This document shows positions 17,278 through 24,804 of a stretch of 64,000 bases of DNA, one piece after another. Below the pieces are notes generated by a model. That model was not told the origin of the DNA. It did no database searches and saw only the letters and a list, made by a program, of their open reading frames with translations. Source of the DNA: Rhodococcus ruber. GTDB taxonomy: Bacteria; Actinomycetota; Actinomycetes; Mycobacteriales; Mycobacteriaceae. Every line of letters starts with the position of its first letter. The first letter of the stretch is position 1. The translations under genes were made by a program, and so were the position numbers. The DNA lies in contig NZ_JAPWIJ010000008.1 in NCBI RefSeq assembly GCF_027270735.1, positions 62,001 to 126,000 on the forward strand. The letters are read 5' to 3'.

Positions 17278-18624
17278 GTGATCGACCTCGGCGCGTTGAA
17301 CCTCGGAGTGCTCGGGCGTCAACCGAAGATCTTCTGGGTGTTCGTCGTTGTTGCGGTCGTTGCCGCGGGAGTGATCGTCGTCGAGTCACATGCGTCCGGC
17401 CCTGCGGTCGTCGCGTTGCCGGAGACACCTGCGTCGAGCGGGTTCAGCTCGTCGAGCTACGACCCGGGTGACACGTCGACCACGATTCCGGGGTGTGATG
17501 CCGTCGTCGTTCCCGGAGCCGGGGAGTCCGTCGGGGTGATCCTCCGGCTCGACGGTGGCAGCTTCGACGATCCCCGTTATCCATGGTTCTCCGGGCGCAA
17601 GGCGACTGCGCTGTCCGACGCGCTTGCTTCTGCGTTGCCGTCCGAGACTTCCATCGTGTTCGCAACACCCGGTACGTCCGTGTTCGGTGCCGAATCCGCG
17701 TTTCGATTCGGTCCCGTCCAAGGTCCCACGTCCGGCAGCTCTGTGTCCGACGGCTCTGGGGACGACAGTTCGATGGATGATCTGTCGATGTTCGCCAGCT
17801 CCACTGCGGCCGGATTGCTGATTCGCAACGGCAAAGGTGCCGACGTGACGGTGACGATCTCGAAGTCGACTCGTGGTGTACCGCCCTGTGTCGGTGGCAG
17901 TCTCGATCGCAGGCAGGTGGTGGCCGACGGTGCGGTCGTGGACACGAAGGAGTCCACCAGCGAAAACGGTGGTAGAACAGCCGTGGTCAGGACGGCGACT
18001 GCCTACGCACCCGACGGAACAACGTTGCAGGCCAACGCAAGTCAGTTCGTGTCTTCGGACGAAGCGATGTCCATGGTCGACTTGATATCTCTCGTGTCGT
18101 CCAGCGATCTGCGACTCGACGCACCGGTACCGGACGCAACCCGCCCCCCTCCGCTGCCGTGTGACGCGCGAGGTGGGTCGCAGGATGGACCGGCGGTGAC
18201 CCGCGCCGACGCAGACCGTATCGGTGGCGCTCTGGAACGGGCTCGCGTCCGCGCACTTCGGGCCGTGATTGCTTTCGATCCGCCACTGGCACCGATGCAA
18301 CGCGTCGCATTCGCCGACGACTCGTTGTGTACAGCAGGAAATATTGTGACGCCGGGTTCGGAAGGTGTTGTGAGGGTATCGATCACAGGTGGTCAGCCAC
18401 TCCCCGAGATTCCTGACAAGTACGACCCGGCCGCTGATCGCTCGGTCGACACGGTTCGCCTGCCCGATGGATCGATCTCCGAGCGTTCGAAGTTCGGCCC
18501 CCGTACCGTGACCGTCACCCGGCCGTCCGGTACTCGCATCCGTATCTCGTCGACATCAGCGGGCGAACTTGTCACCGTCGGCAATCTCGAGTCCATCGCG
18601 ACGGCACCGGGTCTCGACCTGTGA
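17278..18624 (+). CDS. Membrane-anchored extracellular protein of unknown function
   Basis: 448 residues. A short cytoplasmic N terminus (IDLGALNLGVLGRQPK) precedes one transmembrane helix (FWVFVVVAVVAAGVIVV, ~21-37); the rest is a Ser/Thr/Asp-rich extracytoplasmic domain. At least four Cys (GCDAVV, PPCVGG, LPCDAR, LCTAGN) suggest disulfides. Translation probably starts at GTG 17278. The stop overlaps the GTG of the next gene (GTGA at 18621), and both have the same single-helix topology, so they are probably made and used together. No family recognised. Confidence 0.65.
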   Translation: MIDLGALNLGVLGRQPKIFWVFVVVAVVAAGVIVVESHASGPAVVALPETPASSGFSSSSYDPGDTSTTIPGCDAVVVPGAGESVGVILRLDGGSFDDPRYPWFSGRKATALSDALASALPSETSIVFATPGTSVFGAESAFRFGPVQGPTSGSSVSDGSGDDSSMDDLSMFASSTAAGLLIRNGKGADVTVTISKSTRGVPPCVGGSLDRRQVVADGAVVDTKESTSENGGRTAVVRTATAYAPDGTTLQANASQFVSSDEAMSMVDLISLVSSSDLRLDAPVPDATRPPPLPCDARGGSQDGPAVTRADADRIGGALERARVRALRAVIAFDPPLAPMQRVAFADDSLCTAGNIVTPGSEGVVRVSITGGQPLPEIPDKYDPAADRSVDTVRLPDGSISERSKFGPRTVTVTRPSGTRIRISSTSAGELVTVGNLESIATAPGLDL

Positions 18625-20075
18625 GCAACCGGTGGCCGGTGTGGGTTGCGGGGGCAGTTGCCCTCGTGACCGTCGTCGCTGCAGTGATAGTTGTCGCGCA
18701 GGAAGACAAGGCAGTGCAGGAAGACAGGGCCACGCAGGAAGACAGGGCCACGCAGGAAGACAGGGCAGTGGTCGCAACTGCACCCCCGCCGTCGAGCACG
18801 ACCACGTCGGTGGTGCCGCTTCCGCCGGAGGTCCGGTGGTCGAGAGCGGCCGAGGATGTCTACGGTCGTGAGTTCGCGCAGTTTCGTGATCCTGGTGCAG
18901 GCGGACGACTCAACCCCAGTGCCGCGAGATTCATCGATGCGGGCGGGGTGTACGTCACGACTGTCGGTCTGCCGGATCCCGCCACCGGGAATTTCGACGC
19001 GCCTGCGATGGTGGGCCTCGACGCGACGGATGGATCCACGGTGTGGCGGCGAGACGACCTTCGTGTGGACTCCTGTGCCGATCGGCCACTGTCCGGGAAC
19101 ATCGTCTGCGTGTCGAGCAGTGTGGCGGAGAACCCGGAATCGACGATAGTCACGGTGAACGCCGCTACCGGTGAGGGGAGGTCCGTTCGTGTGCCGCAGC
19201 GGGTCCTCGCCGTCGGAACCGACGGGTCATCGCTCTACTCGGTCAGCTCCACTGTGACGCAGACAGGTTACGAGGGACGTCCGCAACTCGCGAAGGGTTC
19301 CGTGGACGATATCGGCCGCGATTGGGTCACCGAGTTTCGCGGAGAGACCATCTACGCGGGTTCGCCGGGGCCTGCCATCACCGTCGACGGAACGTACGGC
19401 TTGGGCCGGTTCGGTTCCACGGCAATAGGATTCGACTCGGCCACCGGATCGATCACGTGGTACCGGGGATTCCCCGACAGTTGTGTGTCGCAACCTTTTC
19501 GGGTGCAACCGGCGCTGGTGATCATGACCGATTCGGTGTGTACGCAGTCCGAGACGTTCACCGGTACCGTCGCGCTCGCCTCGGATGGCCGAACGGTTGC
19601 CAGGGCTCCGCTGCCGGTGTATCCCTTCCTCGAGATCGACGAACCGACCGACCTGTCGATGCCGATGGTCGTCGGTGACAGTGCGTTCGATCGGACGAAC
19701 GGCGGCTTTCTCTGGTCGAGTCCGCTGTTGGCGTCGACCAACGGTGTGGCCGTCGTCGGCGACGTGGTGATCGCGCGTGCCCCCGGAACCGCGCATGTAA
19801 CGGCCCTGGACCTGAAAACCGGCTCGATCCGGTGGGAGAACGATCCCGAGGACTACTACCCGATCACTGCATACGCCGACGGTCTCGCGTACTCCGCCGT
19901 CGGCGGTACCGTGGAATCGATTGCGCTGAGTGACGGTTCGACGCGCCGTCGGACGGAGATCGAGCCGACACCGGACCCGTATACATCCGAGCCGTACCTG
20001 GCATCGCAGGTGACGGAATCCGGCGATGGACTGGTGTATTCGTCCACGGCAACGCTTGCCGTCATGGACCGGTAG
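18621..20075 (+). CDS. Membrane-anchored PQQ-like beta-propeller protein
   Basis: 484 residues. One transmembrane helix (residues ~7-26) leads into a linker built from four copies of a QEDRAT-like hexapeptide and a Pro/Ser/Thr stretch. An extracellular PQQ-like propeller follows, with blade motifs GLDATDGSTVWRRDD, IGFDSATGSITWYRG and ALDLKTGSIRWEND. Such propellers bind partners or sugars rather than PQQ unless part of a dehydrogenase, and no dehydrogenase residues are seen. It is translationally coupled to the preceding anchored protein. Function unknown; a cell-surface complex is an inference. Confidence 0.7.
   Translation: MSNRWPVWVAGAVALVTVVAAVIVVAQEDKAVQEDRATQEDRATQEDRAVVATAPPPSSTTTSVVPLPPEVRWSRAAEDVYGREFAQFRDPGAGGRLNPSAARFIDAGGVYVTTVGLPDPATGNFDAPAMVGLDATDGSTVWRRDDLRVDSCADRPLSGNIVCVSSSVAENPESTIVTVNAATGEGRSVRVPQRVLAVGTDGSSLYSVSSTVTQTGYEGRPQLAKGSVDDIGRDWVTEFRGETIYAGSPGPAITVDGTYGLGRFGSTAIGFDSATGSITWYRGFPDSCVSQPFRVQPALVIMTDSVCTQSETFTGTVALASDGRTVARAPLPVYPFLEIDEPTDLSMPMVVGDSAFDRTNGGFLWSSPLLASTNGVAVVGDVVIARAPGTAHVTALDLKTGSIRWENDPEDYYPITAYADGLAYSAVGGTVESIALSDGSTRRRTEIEPTPDPYTSEPYLASQVTESGDGLVYSSTATLAVMDR
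18699..18770. repeat. 18-bp tandem repeat x4 encoding a QEDRAx linker
   Basis: Four 18-bp units of the form CAGGAAGACAGGGCCACG (18699-18716, 18717-18734, 18735-18752, 18753-18770), in frame, encoding the stalk just outside the membrane helix. The middle two copies are identical, indicating recent expansion. Confidence 0.9.
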
Positions 20076-20156
20076 TGGCCCACTGCCGATGCGCCTGCAA
20101 CGGGTGCACCTACAGTGGAAGTACGCATACAGGACACACGAAACAGGGAGTCCGCC

Positions 20157-20357
20157 ATGGCAGGAAAGAAGATCGACAGAGTGCACGCACAGTCCGCGTT
20201 GGAGACGGTTCGTGAGAACCCCGGTATCGCATTGATCGCGGCCGCACCTGCGTTGGTGGTGCTGGCAGTGGTGTGGTGGCTGCTCGGGTTCCCCGCGGCG
20301 CTGATCCTGTTGATTGCAGCTGGCGGTGCCGGATATTTGTACCTCAGGAACCGCTGA
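20157..20357 (+). CDS. Small membrane protein (66 aa)
   Basis: 66 residues: a basic, polar N terminus (MAGKKIDRVHAQSALETVRENPG) followed by two closely packed hydrophobic segments (IALIAAAPALVVLAVVWWLL and FPAALILLIAAGGAGYLYL). GGGAG lies seven bases before the ATG at 20157, supporting a genuine start. No family recognised. The stop codon lies in the first copy of a 17-bp triplicated repeat. Confidence 0.65.
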   Translation: MAGKKIDRVHAQSALETVRENPGIALIAAAPALVVLAVVWWLLGFPAALILLIAAGGAGYLYLRNR

Positions 20358-20404
20358 TTACCGATAGGCGCTGACTACCGATAAGCACTGACTACTGATC
20401 GGCG
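20354..20404. repeat. 17-bp tandem repeat x3 between convergent gene ends
   Basis: CTGATTACCGATAGGCG (20354-20370), CTGACTACCGATAAGCA (20371-20387) and CTGACTACTGATCGGCG (20388-20404). The first copy carries the small membrane protein's TGA; the third carries the reverse-strand TAG of the SixA phosphatase. Confidence 0.85.
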
Positions 20405-20931
20405 CGCGGGATGCAGAACTCGGTGATCGTGGCCGAGCCTGCTGCGAGTTCAGCCCATGTTTTTTCGGTGGTGAGCACTGCTATCGCAGAAGTGGGGAAG
20501 CGGTGCCGAACCTCGCGGGCGATGTCGGTGTCGTCGTCTGCCGCCAACTCGAGCGCGGTCCAGGGGATTCCAGGCTCGTGTCCGACGACCATCAAGGTCG
20601 ATACCGTCACGTCTGCGGTGTTGGTACCTGCGAAGTACGTATCGGTGAGTCGGATTTCGTCGATGATCTCGTCGGCGGATCCGCCGTAGATGTCGCGCTC
20701 GAATCGAGTCGGCGTGTCACCGAGACCGGTGGCGGCGAGGGTTTCGCGAGTGCGCAGGGCCGTCGAGCACAGAACTGCGTCGACGCGCCCGACGTGCTCG
20801 GCGATCCAGGCTCCGGCAAGTCCCGCCTCGCGTTCGCCGCGCGTCGCCAAGGGCCGCTCGTGGTCGGGAACGCCGTCGGGGTAGCCGGATTTGCCGTGCC
20901 GCATCAGCACGAGGGTCCTAGTGGTCGCCAT
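20392..20931 (-). CDS. SixA-type histidine phosphatase
   Basis: 179 residues of the histidine phosphatase (phosphoglycerate-mutase-like) superfamily. The catalytic RHG is at residues 11-13 (LVLMRHGKSGYP), the second His is in VVGHEPG, and the SixA-like core is RPLATRGEREAGLAGAWI and LCSTALRTRETL. It probably removes phosphate from a phosphohistidine protein or small molecule in the cytoplasm. The ATG at 20931, with GGTGGA upstream, is preferred to the GTG at 20940. Its 5' end overlaps the 3' end of the GtrA gene by 14 bp, indicating an operon. The stop is in the third copy of the 17-bp repeat. Confidence 0.87.
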   Translation of the reverse strand: MATTRTLVLMRHGKSGYPDGVPDHERPLATRGEREAGLAGAWIAEHVGRVDAVLCSTALRTRETLAATGLGDTPTRFERDIYGGSADEIIDEIRLTDTYFAGTNTADVTVSTLMVVGHEPGIPWTALELAADDDTDIAREVRHRFPTSAIAVLTTEKTWAELAAGSATITEFCIPRADQ

Positions 20932-21460
20932 GCCGTCCACCGTAAACGGTCAGAGGCGGAGAATCGGGGACGATGTTCACCGGTTCCGGGAAGACGAACT
21001 TGCGCATTGCCCACCATCGGAACGCGGTCGCCAGCAGTGTGCCGATGATCGAGCCGCTGACGAAGTCGGCGATGTTCTCGGTGAGGAAGGACACGTTCGG
21101 AGCGCGCAGATCCAGCATGTAACTGGACACCCACAGCGGTAGCTGGTTGATTGCCAGGCCGGTTCCGGCGACGGCGAAGAACAGCGCGGCCTCGTGGTGC
21201 CGGCGACGTCCGCCGCGGGCGGTGAACGACCATTCCCGGTTGAGGATGTACGACACGATCGTCGCGATCAGCACGGCCAGAACGTTCGCTGTCACCGGCT
21301 TGTCCTGCAGGATCGTCCACTTCAGGCCGAAGAACAGGACGACGGTGACGACGAAGGTGATCGCTCCGACGATGAGGAACTTGAGGGCCTCGGCGTGCTT
21401 GACGAGGGGCTCGAGCCAGCGCTGGGGAACGTGGTCGGTAAGGCGGTCGGACACATGCAT
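20918..21460 (-). CDS. GtrA family membrane protein
   Basis: 180 residues with four hydrophobic helices (FLIVGAITFVVTVVLFFGL, VLAVLIATIVSYILNREWSF, ALFFAVAGTGLAINQLPLWV, GSIIGTLLATAFRWWAMRKFVF). The GtrA signatures NREWSF and RWWAMRKFVF are present. GtrA proteins flip or retain undecaprenyl- or decaprenyl-linked sugars in cell-envelope polysaccharide synthesis; actinobacterial relatives act in arabinogalactan assembly. It is upstream of and overlaps the SixA gene. Which lipid-linked sugar is handled cannot be told. Confidence 0.9.
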   Translation of the reverse strand: MHVSDRLTDHVPQRWLEPLVKHAEALKFLIVGAITFVVTVVLFFGLKWTILQDKPVTANVLAVLIATIVSYILNREWSFTARGGRRRHHEAALFFAVAGTGLAINQLPLWVSSYMLDLRAPNVSFLTENIADFVSGSIIGTLLATAFRWWAMRKFVFPEPVNIVPDSPPLTVYGGRHGDH

Positions 21461-21520
21461 CCCATCGACGTTACCTCGAGTAACGGATCGGGCCGGATTC
21501 GTCGCTGCTGCGAAGACGGC

Positions 21521-22126
21521 CTAGAGCCGCGCCGTCAGGTAGTCCTGCAGCAGTCGGTGGACCTCCTCGGAGGTGAGTTGTTCGGGGTACGTCACTGCCT
21601 GCAGCGTCAGCCCGTCGATGTAGGTGTGCAGTTCGGCGACGGCGTTCTCGTCTGCGCCGCTCCCGAACGAAAATCCCGGTGAGTTCGGCAGGTCCAGATC
21701 GCGAAGGTGTGCCCAGGCCAGTCGGCACAGGTACCGACTCCCGAACCAGCCCGCAGTCTTGAGGGCGGCCAACCGTTCGTCGAATCTTGCTCGGACGATC
21801 GCCTCGAGCCATACCGACGCTTCCACGCGGCGATTCTTGTCGAGTGGGAGCATTTCTTCGAGGACGCGGATAGCTCGCGTCAGGCCGTCACCCTCGGCGG
21901 GGTGTGCTTCCAACCGATGCACGATGCGCTGCGTCATCGCCTCGGCTGCGAACAGCACCAGTTCACCCTGGTCGGAGAAGTAGTACCGCAATGATCCGGG
22001 GGAGACGCCCGCCTCGGCGGCCACGCTGCGCACCGTCGCGCCGTTCATGCCCGCTCGTTCGATGACGCGCCACACGGCGGCGACGATCTCCGCCCGGCGT
22101 GCTTCGTGGTCGACGATCTTCGGCAT
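21521..22126 (-). CDS. TetR family regulator
   Basis: 201 residues. The N-terminal helix-turn-helix is TVRSVAAEAGVSPGSLRYYFSDQGELVLFA (~residues 30-60), with a BetI-like C-terminal ligand domain. It is divergent from the GAP-family gene, whose GTG lies 66 bp away, so autoregulation and control of that neighbour are likely. Repeated GGTACAG elements occupy the intergenic region. Ligand unknown. Confidence 0.88.
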   Translation of the reverse strand: MPKIVDHEARRAEIVAAVWRVIERAGMNGATVRSVAAEAGVSPGSLRYYFSDQGELVLFAAEAMTQRIVHRLEAHPAEGDGLTRAIRVLEEMLPLDKNRRVEASVWLEAIVRARFDERLAALKTAGWFGSRYLCRLAWAHLRDLDLPNSPGFSFGSGADENAVAELHTYIDGLTLQAVTYPEQLTSEEVHRLLQDYLTARL

Positions 22127-22152
22127 CGGTCTGTTCTAGCACGCTCGGATTT

Positions 22153-22190
22153 TTCCGGTACAGATGTGTGGAATAAATGTTATGGTACAG
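22153..22190. promoter_or_regulatory. Candidate TetR operator/promoter region of the GAP-family gene
   Basis: GGTACAG occurs twice (22157-22163 and 22184-22190, 27 bp apart) between the tetR and GAP-family starts. TTCC...GGAA (22153-22173) forms a weak inverted repeat. TATGGT at 22181 could serve as a -10 six bases before the GTG at 22193, giving a near-leaderless message. Confidence 0.4.
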
Positions 22191-22192
22191 CT

Positions 22193-22849
22193 GTGTTTTT
22201 TAATTTGGTCGGGCTGGCACTGGTGGACAGCATCGGTGTCGGCACGCTCGTCGTCCCACTGTGGATGATGGTGCGGCCGTCGTTCCGGATTCGAGGGGTC
22301 CTGTTGCACCTGGGCGTGCTGGGGCTGCTGTATCTCGGGGTCGGCATCACGCTGCTGACGCTGATCGAAGACGTGACCGCTGCCTTCATGACCCATGCCG
22401 TGCCCGGAAATGCTTGGGTGCGGATGACGGTGGGTGGTGTCGTTCTGGCTGCGGGGCTCGTCTGCGATCGACGGCGTCGTCGCCCGAGTGGTAAGTGGTG
22501 GATGCGGGCACCGGCAAGCGCTCGTGGGGTGGCCCTTCTCGCTGTCGCTGTGGGCGCGGTCGAGGTGGTGACGATGCTGCCTTATCTCGCCGCGATCGAC
22601 GCGGTGGCCGATTCCGGTCTGGGGTGGGCATCCTCGGTCTCGATTCTCGCGGTCTACGTGCTCATCACCCTGCTACCGGCTCTGGTTCTGCTCGCCGCCA
22701 GAGTCGCTGCATCGCAACTTGTTTCGTCACTTCTGTCGCGGTTGATGCGCCGCGTCGAACGCTGGAGCCAGGACGTGGTGGGAACGGTACTGCTCGTCGT
22801 GGGTGCGCTGCTGGTCGCAGATACGGCCATCGAGATGAAGCTGGTGTGA
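22193..22849 (+). CDS. GAP-family (Sap-like lipid-addressing) membrane protein
   Basis: 218 residues with six hydrophobic segments. The N-terminal signature FNLVGLALVDSIGVGTLVVPLWMMVRP resembles the GAP/Sap family, which takes part in export of glycopeptidolipids and sulfolipids in mycobacteria. A central basic loop (CDRRRRRPSGKWW) separates two three-helix halves. The GTG at 22193 is chosen because the signature starts there; no ribosome site is visible. Divergent from a TetR gene, its likely repressor. Family assignment moderate; substrate unknown. Confidence 0.65.
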   Translation: MFFNLVGLALVDSIGVGTLVVPLWMMVRPSFRIRGVLLHLGVLGLLYLGVGITLLTLIEDVTAAFMTHAVPGNAWVRMTVGGVVLAAGLVCDRRRRRPSGKWWMRAPASARGVALLAVAVGAVEVVTMLPYLAAIDAVADSGLGWASSVSILAVYVLITLLPALVLLAARVAASQLVSSLLSRLMRRVERWSQDVVGTVLLVVGALLVADTAIEMKLV

Positions 22850-22884
22850 CGTCGGCTGCGGTCGACCCGAGGAAAGGATGCGTC

Positions 22885-23166
22885 ATGAGGGCAGGAAGAT
22901 TTCGGGCAACCGATGCGCGCAGTATCGTCATGATCGTCGCCGGCGCAGTGTTGGCGCTGTTCTTCTGGGACCTGCGGGTGTACTGGTTTCAGGGTGGCCC
23001 ACTCGGCTGTGTCCTGATGGTCCTCGCTGTGGTGGACATATGGGACTCGCGTCGCGGCACCGACAGACGCGGCGCCGACAGGCGCGGAATTGTCGGGGAG
23101 TTACGCGACGACATTTTCGGACGCGAGGATTCGTCCGACGCACCGGACCGCGATGGTGGACGGTGA
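22885..23166 (+). CDS. Small membrane protein (93 aa)
   Basis: 93 residues. Two hydrophobic stretches (SIVMIVAGAVLALFFWDL and GGPLGCVLMVLAVVDIW) are followed by a charged tail containing an RRGTDRRGADRRG-like repeat. The ATG at 22885 has GGAAAGG seven bases upstream. It follows the GAP-family gene by 35 bp on the same strand, so it is probably in that operon. No family recognised. Confidence 0.55.
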   Translation: MRAGRFRATDARSIVMIVAGAVLALFFWDLRVYWFQGGPLGCVLMVLAVVDIWDSRRGTDRRGADRRGIVGELRDDIFGREDSSDAPDRDGGR

Positions 23167-23261
23167 CCGACGTCGCTGCGACGGTACTGAATTTTCGGTC
23201 CCCGCGTGATAAACAAGTCCGGGGGTCGACAGCTGTTCGATAACAGGCGATGCGGTGCTGA

Positions 23262-24227
23262 GTGAATGGTGGTGACCTGGTGGCGAGCAGTCTGGATGCG
23301 AAAGCCGCGGCTCACTTGCCTCGGCGTGGCCTGACCGCAGTCGGCACTGCCGTGTCGATTCTGGGTCTGGTGGCCGGTTGGGGCGTCGTCTACTTCATCT
23401 CGCTGGTGGGTGCGCTGTGGCGTTTCCGGGAGCCGAATGCGCCTGCGCCCGTACTCGCACTGTCGGATCAATGGATGGACCTTGCGGTCGGTCTGGTTCA
23501 GGTGGCGATAGGGGCCGCGGCGATCGCTGCGGTCTATTTCGTTCGTCGTCGCACCTTGCCCGCGGTATGGCCGATGCGTCGCGGTACTGCGCTCGAGGCG
23601 GCGATCACCTGGTGCGCCGCCATCGGTGCTGCGTCCGCAGTGTTGCTCGTGCTGTCCCGAATGGACGTGCTCCGCTTCAGCTTCTCGGTTCCGGCATCGG
23701 TCGAATCCGATTGGCTTGCAGTGGTTTCCGCGCTGGCCGTGGGTCTGCGCGAGGAGCCGATTCTGGTGGCGCTGCCGGTGTTGCTACTCGTGGGCAGGCT
23801 GCCGATATGGGCCATCATGGCGCTGTCGGCGACGATGCGGGGTTTCCTCTATCTGTACTTCGGCGGCGGCGGTTTTCTCTGGGCCCTGTGCTGGGGTGCG
23901 GCGGCGGTGTGGGTGTTCTATCGCTACCGGCGGCTGTGGGTATTGATCGCAGTGCACGGTCTGGTGATGAACGTTCAGGTGTTCGATCGGGTGATTCCGT
24001 CCGACAATGCCGCAACGATCATGCAGTGGGTGAACATCCTGATCCTGTTCACCGCGCTGCTGTGGTGGCTGACCCCGAGGGCGCTCGAGGCGTTTCTGCC
24101 GAACACGGTGGCCGTTCGTTACGGCGATGCGACCGTCGAGACAACGCCGATGGTGGCCGAGGTCGTGCTCAATCCCGAGAAGCTCGATCCGGATACACCC
24201 AGAAGAAACCCGCCCGTCAAGCCCTGA
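23262..24227 (+). CDS. CPBP-like membrane protein with degenerate protease motifs
   Basis: 321 residues, about eight transmembrane helices. The core VGLREEPILVALPVLLLVG, MRGFLYLYFGGGGFLWALCWG and IAVHGLVMN aligns with the EExxxR, FxxxH and HxxxN motifs of CPBP/Abi-type intramembrane proteases. However, the Arg of motif 1 is missing (EEPILVA) and motif 2 lacks its His, so proteolysis is doubtful. The start is uncertain (GTG 23262 or GTG 23280; neither has a clear ribosome site). Its 3' end overlaps the opposing GNAT gene by 11 bp. Confidence 0.6.
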   Translation: MNGGDLVASSLDAKAAAHLPRRGLTAVGTAVSILGLVAGWGVVYFISLVGALWRFREPNAPAPVLALSDQWMDLAVGLVQVAIGAAAIAAVYFVRRRTLPAVWPMRRGTALEAAITWCAAIGAASAVLLVLSRMDVLRFSFSVPASVESDWLAVVSALAVGLREEPILVALPVLLLVGRLPIWAIMALSATMRGFLYLYFGGGGFLWALCWGAAAVWVFYRYRRLWVLIAVHGLVMNVQVFDRVIPSDNAATIMQWVNILILFTALLWWLTPRALEAFLPNTVAVRYGDATVETTPMVAEVVLNPEKLDPDTPRRNPPVKP

Positions 24228-24729
24228 CCATTCGGGCTTCGAGACAATCCCAGTCCGGGTCGAACCGGGTGGTGCCGTCCACTTCGAACCGATGCTTGCG
24301 GTAGAACGCTATCGCGCGGTCGTTGGCCGCTGCGACCCACAGATATGCCGATCTGTTCCGGTGGCCGATTGCGTCGACCAACAATTCGGTGGCGACGCCG
24401 GTGCCGTGATGCGTGGGCAGAACGTTCAATGACCACAATTCGGTGTCTGCGGGTGGGTCTTGATCGCGTGGCGGGCCGCCCGTGGCGAAACCGGCGATCC
24501 GGGAACTGGCGATGTCCACTGCGCATCTGGTCCGGACTCCATGCGACGACGCCTCGTCGAGGCCGGCGATGATCTGCTCCCACCGTTCGATGCGGTGTTC
24601 GGGCATCAGTGCATCGAGTTTGGCGTCGTTGATCATCCCCGGGTATGTCGCCTTCCAGATGGCCACGTGAGCGGTGCCGAGTTGGTCCTCATCACCCGGC
24701 CGGACGTCGCGAATCGAGTAATTGCCCAC
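24217..24729 (-). CDS. GNAT family N-acetyltransferase
   Basis: 170 residues. N-terminal NYSIRDVRPGDEDQLGTAHVAIWKATYPG is followed by the acetyl-CoA-binding strand LWSLNVLPTHHGTGVATELL (a Q/RxxGxG/A-like turn, here HHGTGVA). C-terminal AYLWVAAANDRAIAFYRKHRFEVDG is the standard GNAT motif B. It should transfer acetyl from acetyl-CoA to an amine. The GTG at 24729, with AAAGGA just upstream, is chosen; a much longer open frame upstream is the antisense of the HNH gene. Divergent from that HNH gene. Confidence 0.88.
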   Translation of the reverse strand: MGNYSIRDVRPGDEDQLGTAHVAIWKATYPGMINDAKLDALMPEHRIERWEQIIAGLDEASSHGVRTRCAVDIASSRIAGFATGGPPRDQDPPADTELWSLNVLPTHHGTGVATELLVDAIGHRNRSAYLWVAAANDRAIAFYRKHRFEVDGTTRFDPDWDCLEARMVRA

Positions 24730-24804
24730 GGTTCCTTTATAACAATCCCGACGCCGAATGCGCGGAACATTTTCTTGTCGGACCCCTCTCGTAAGATCGA
24801 ATAC

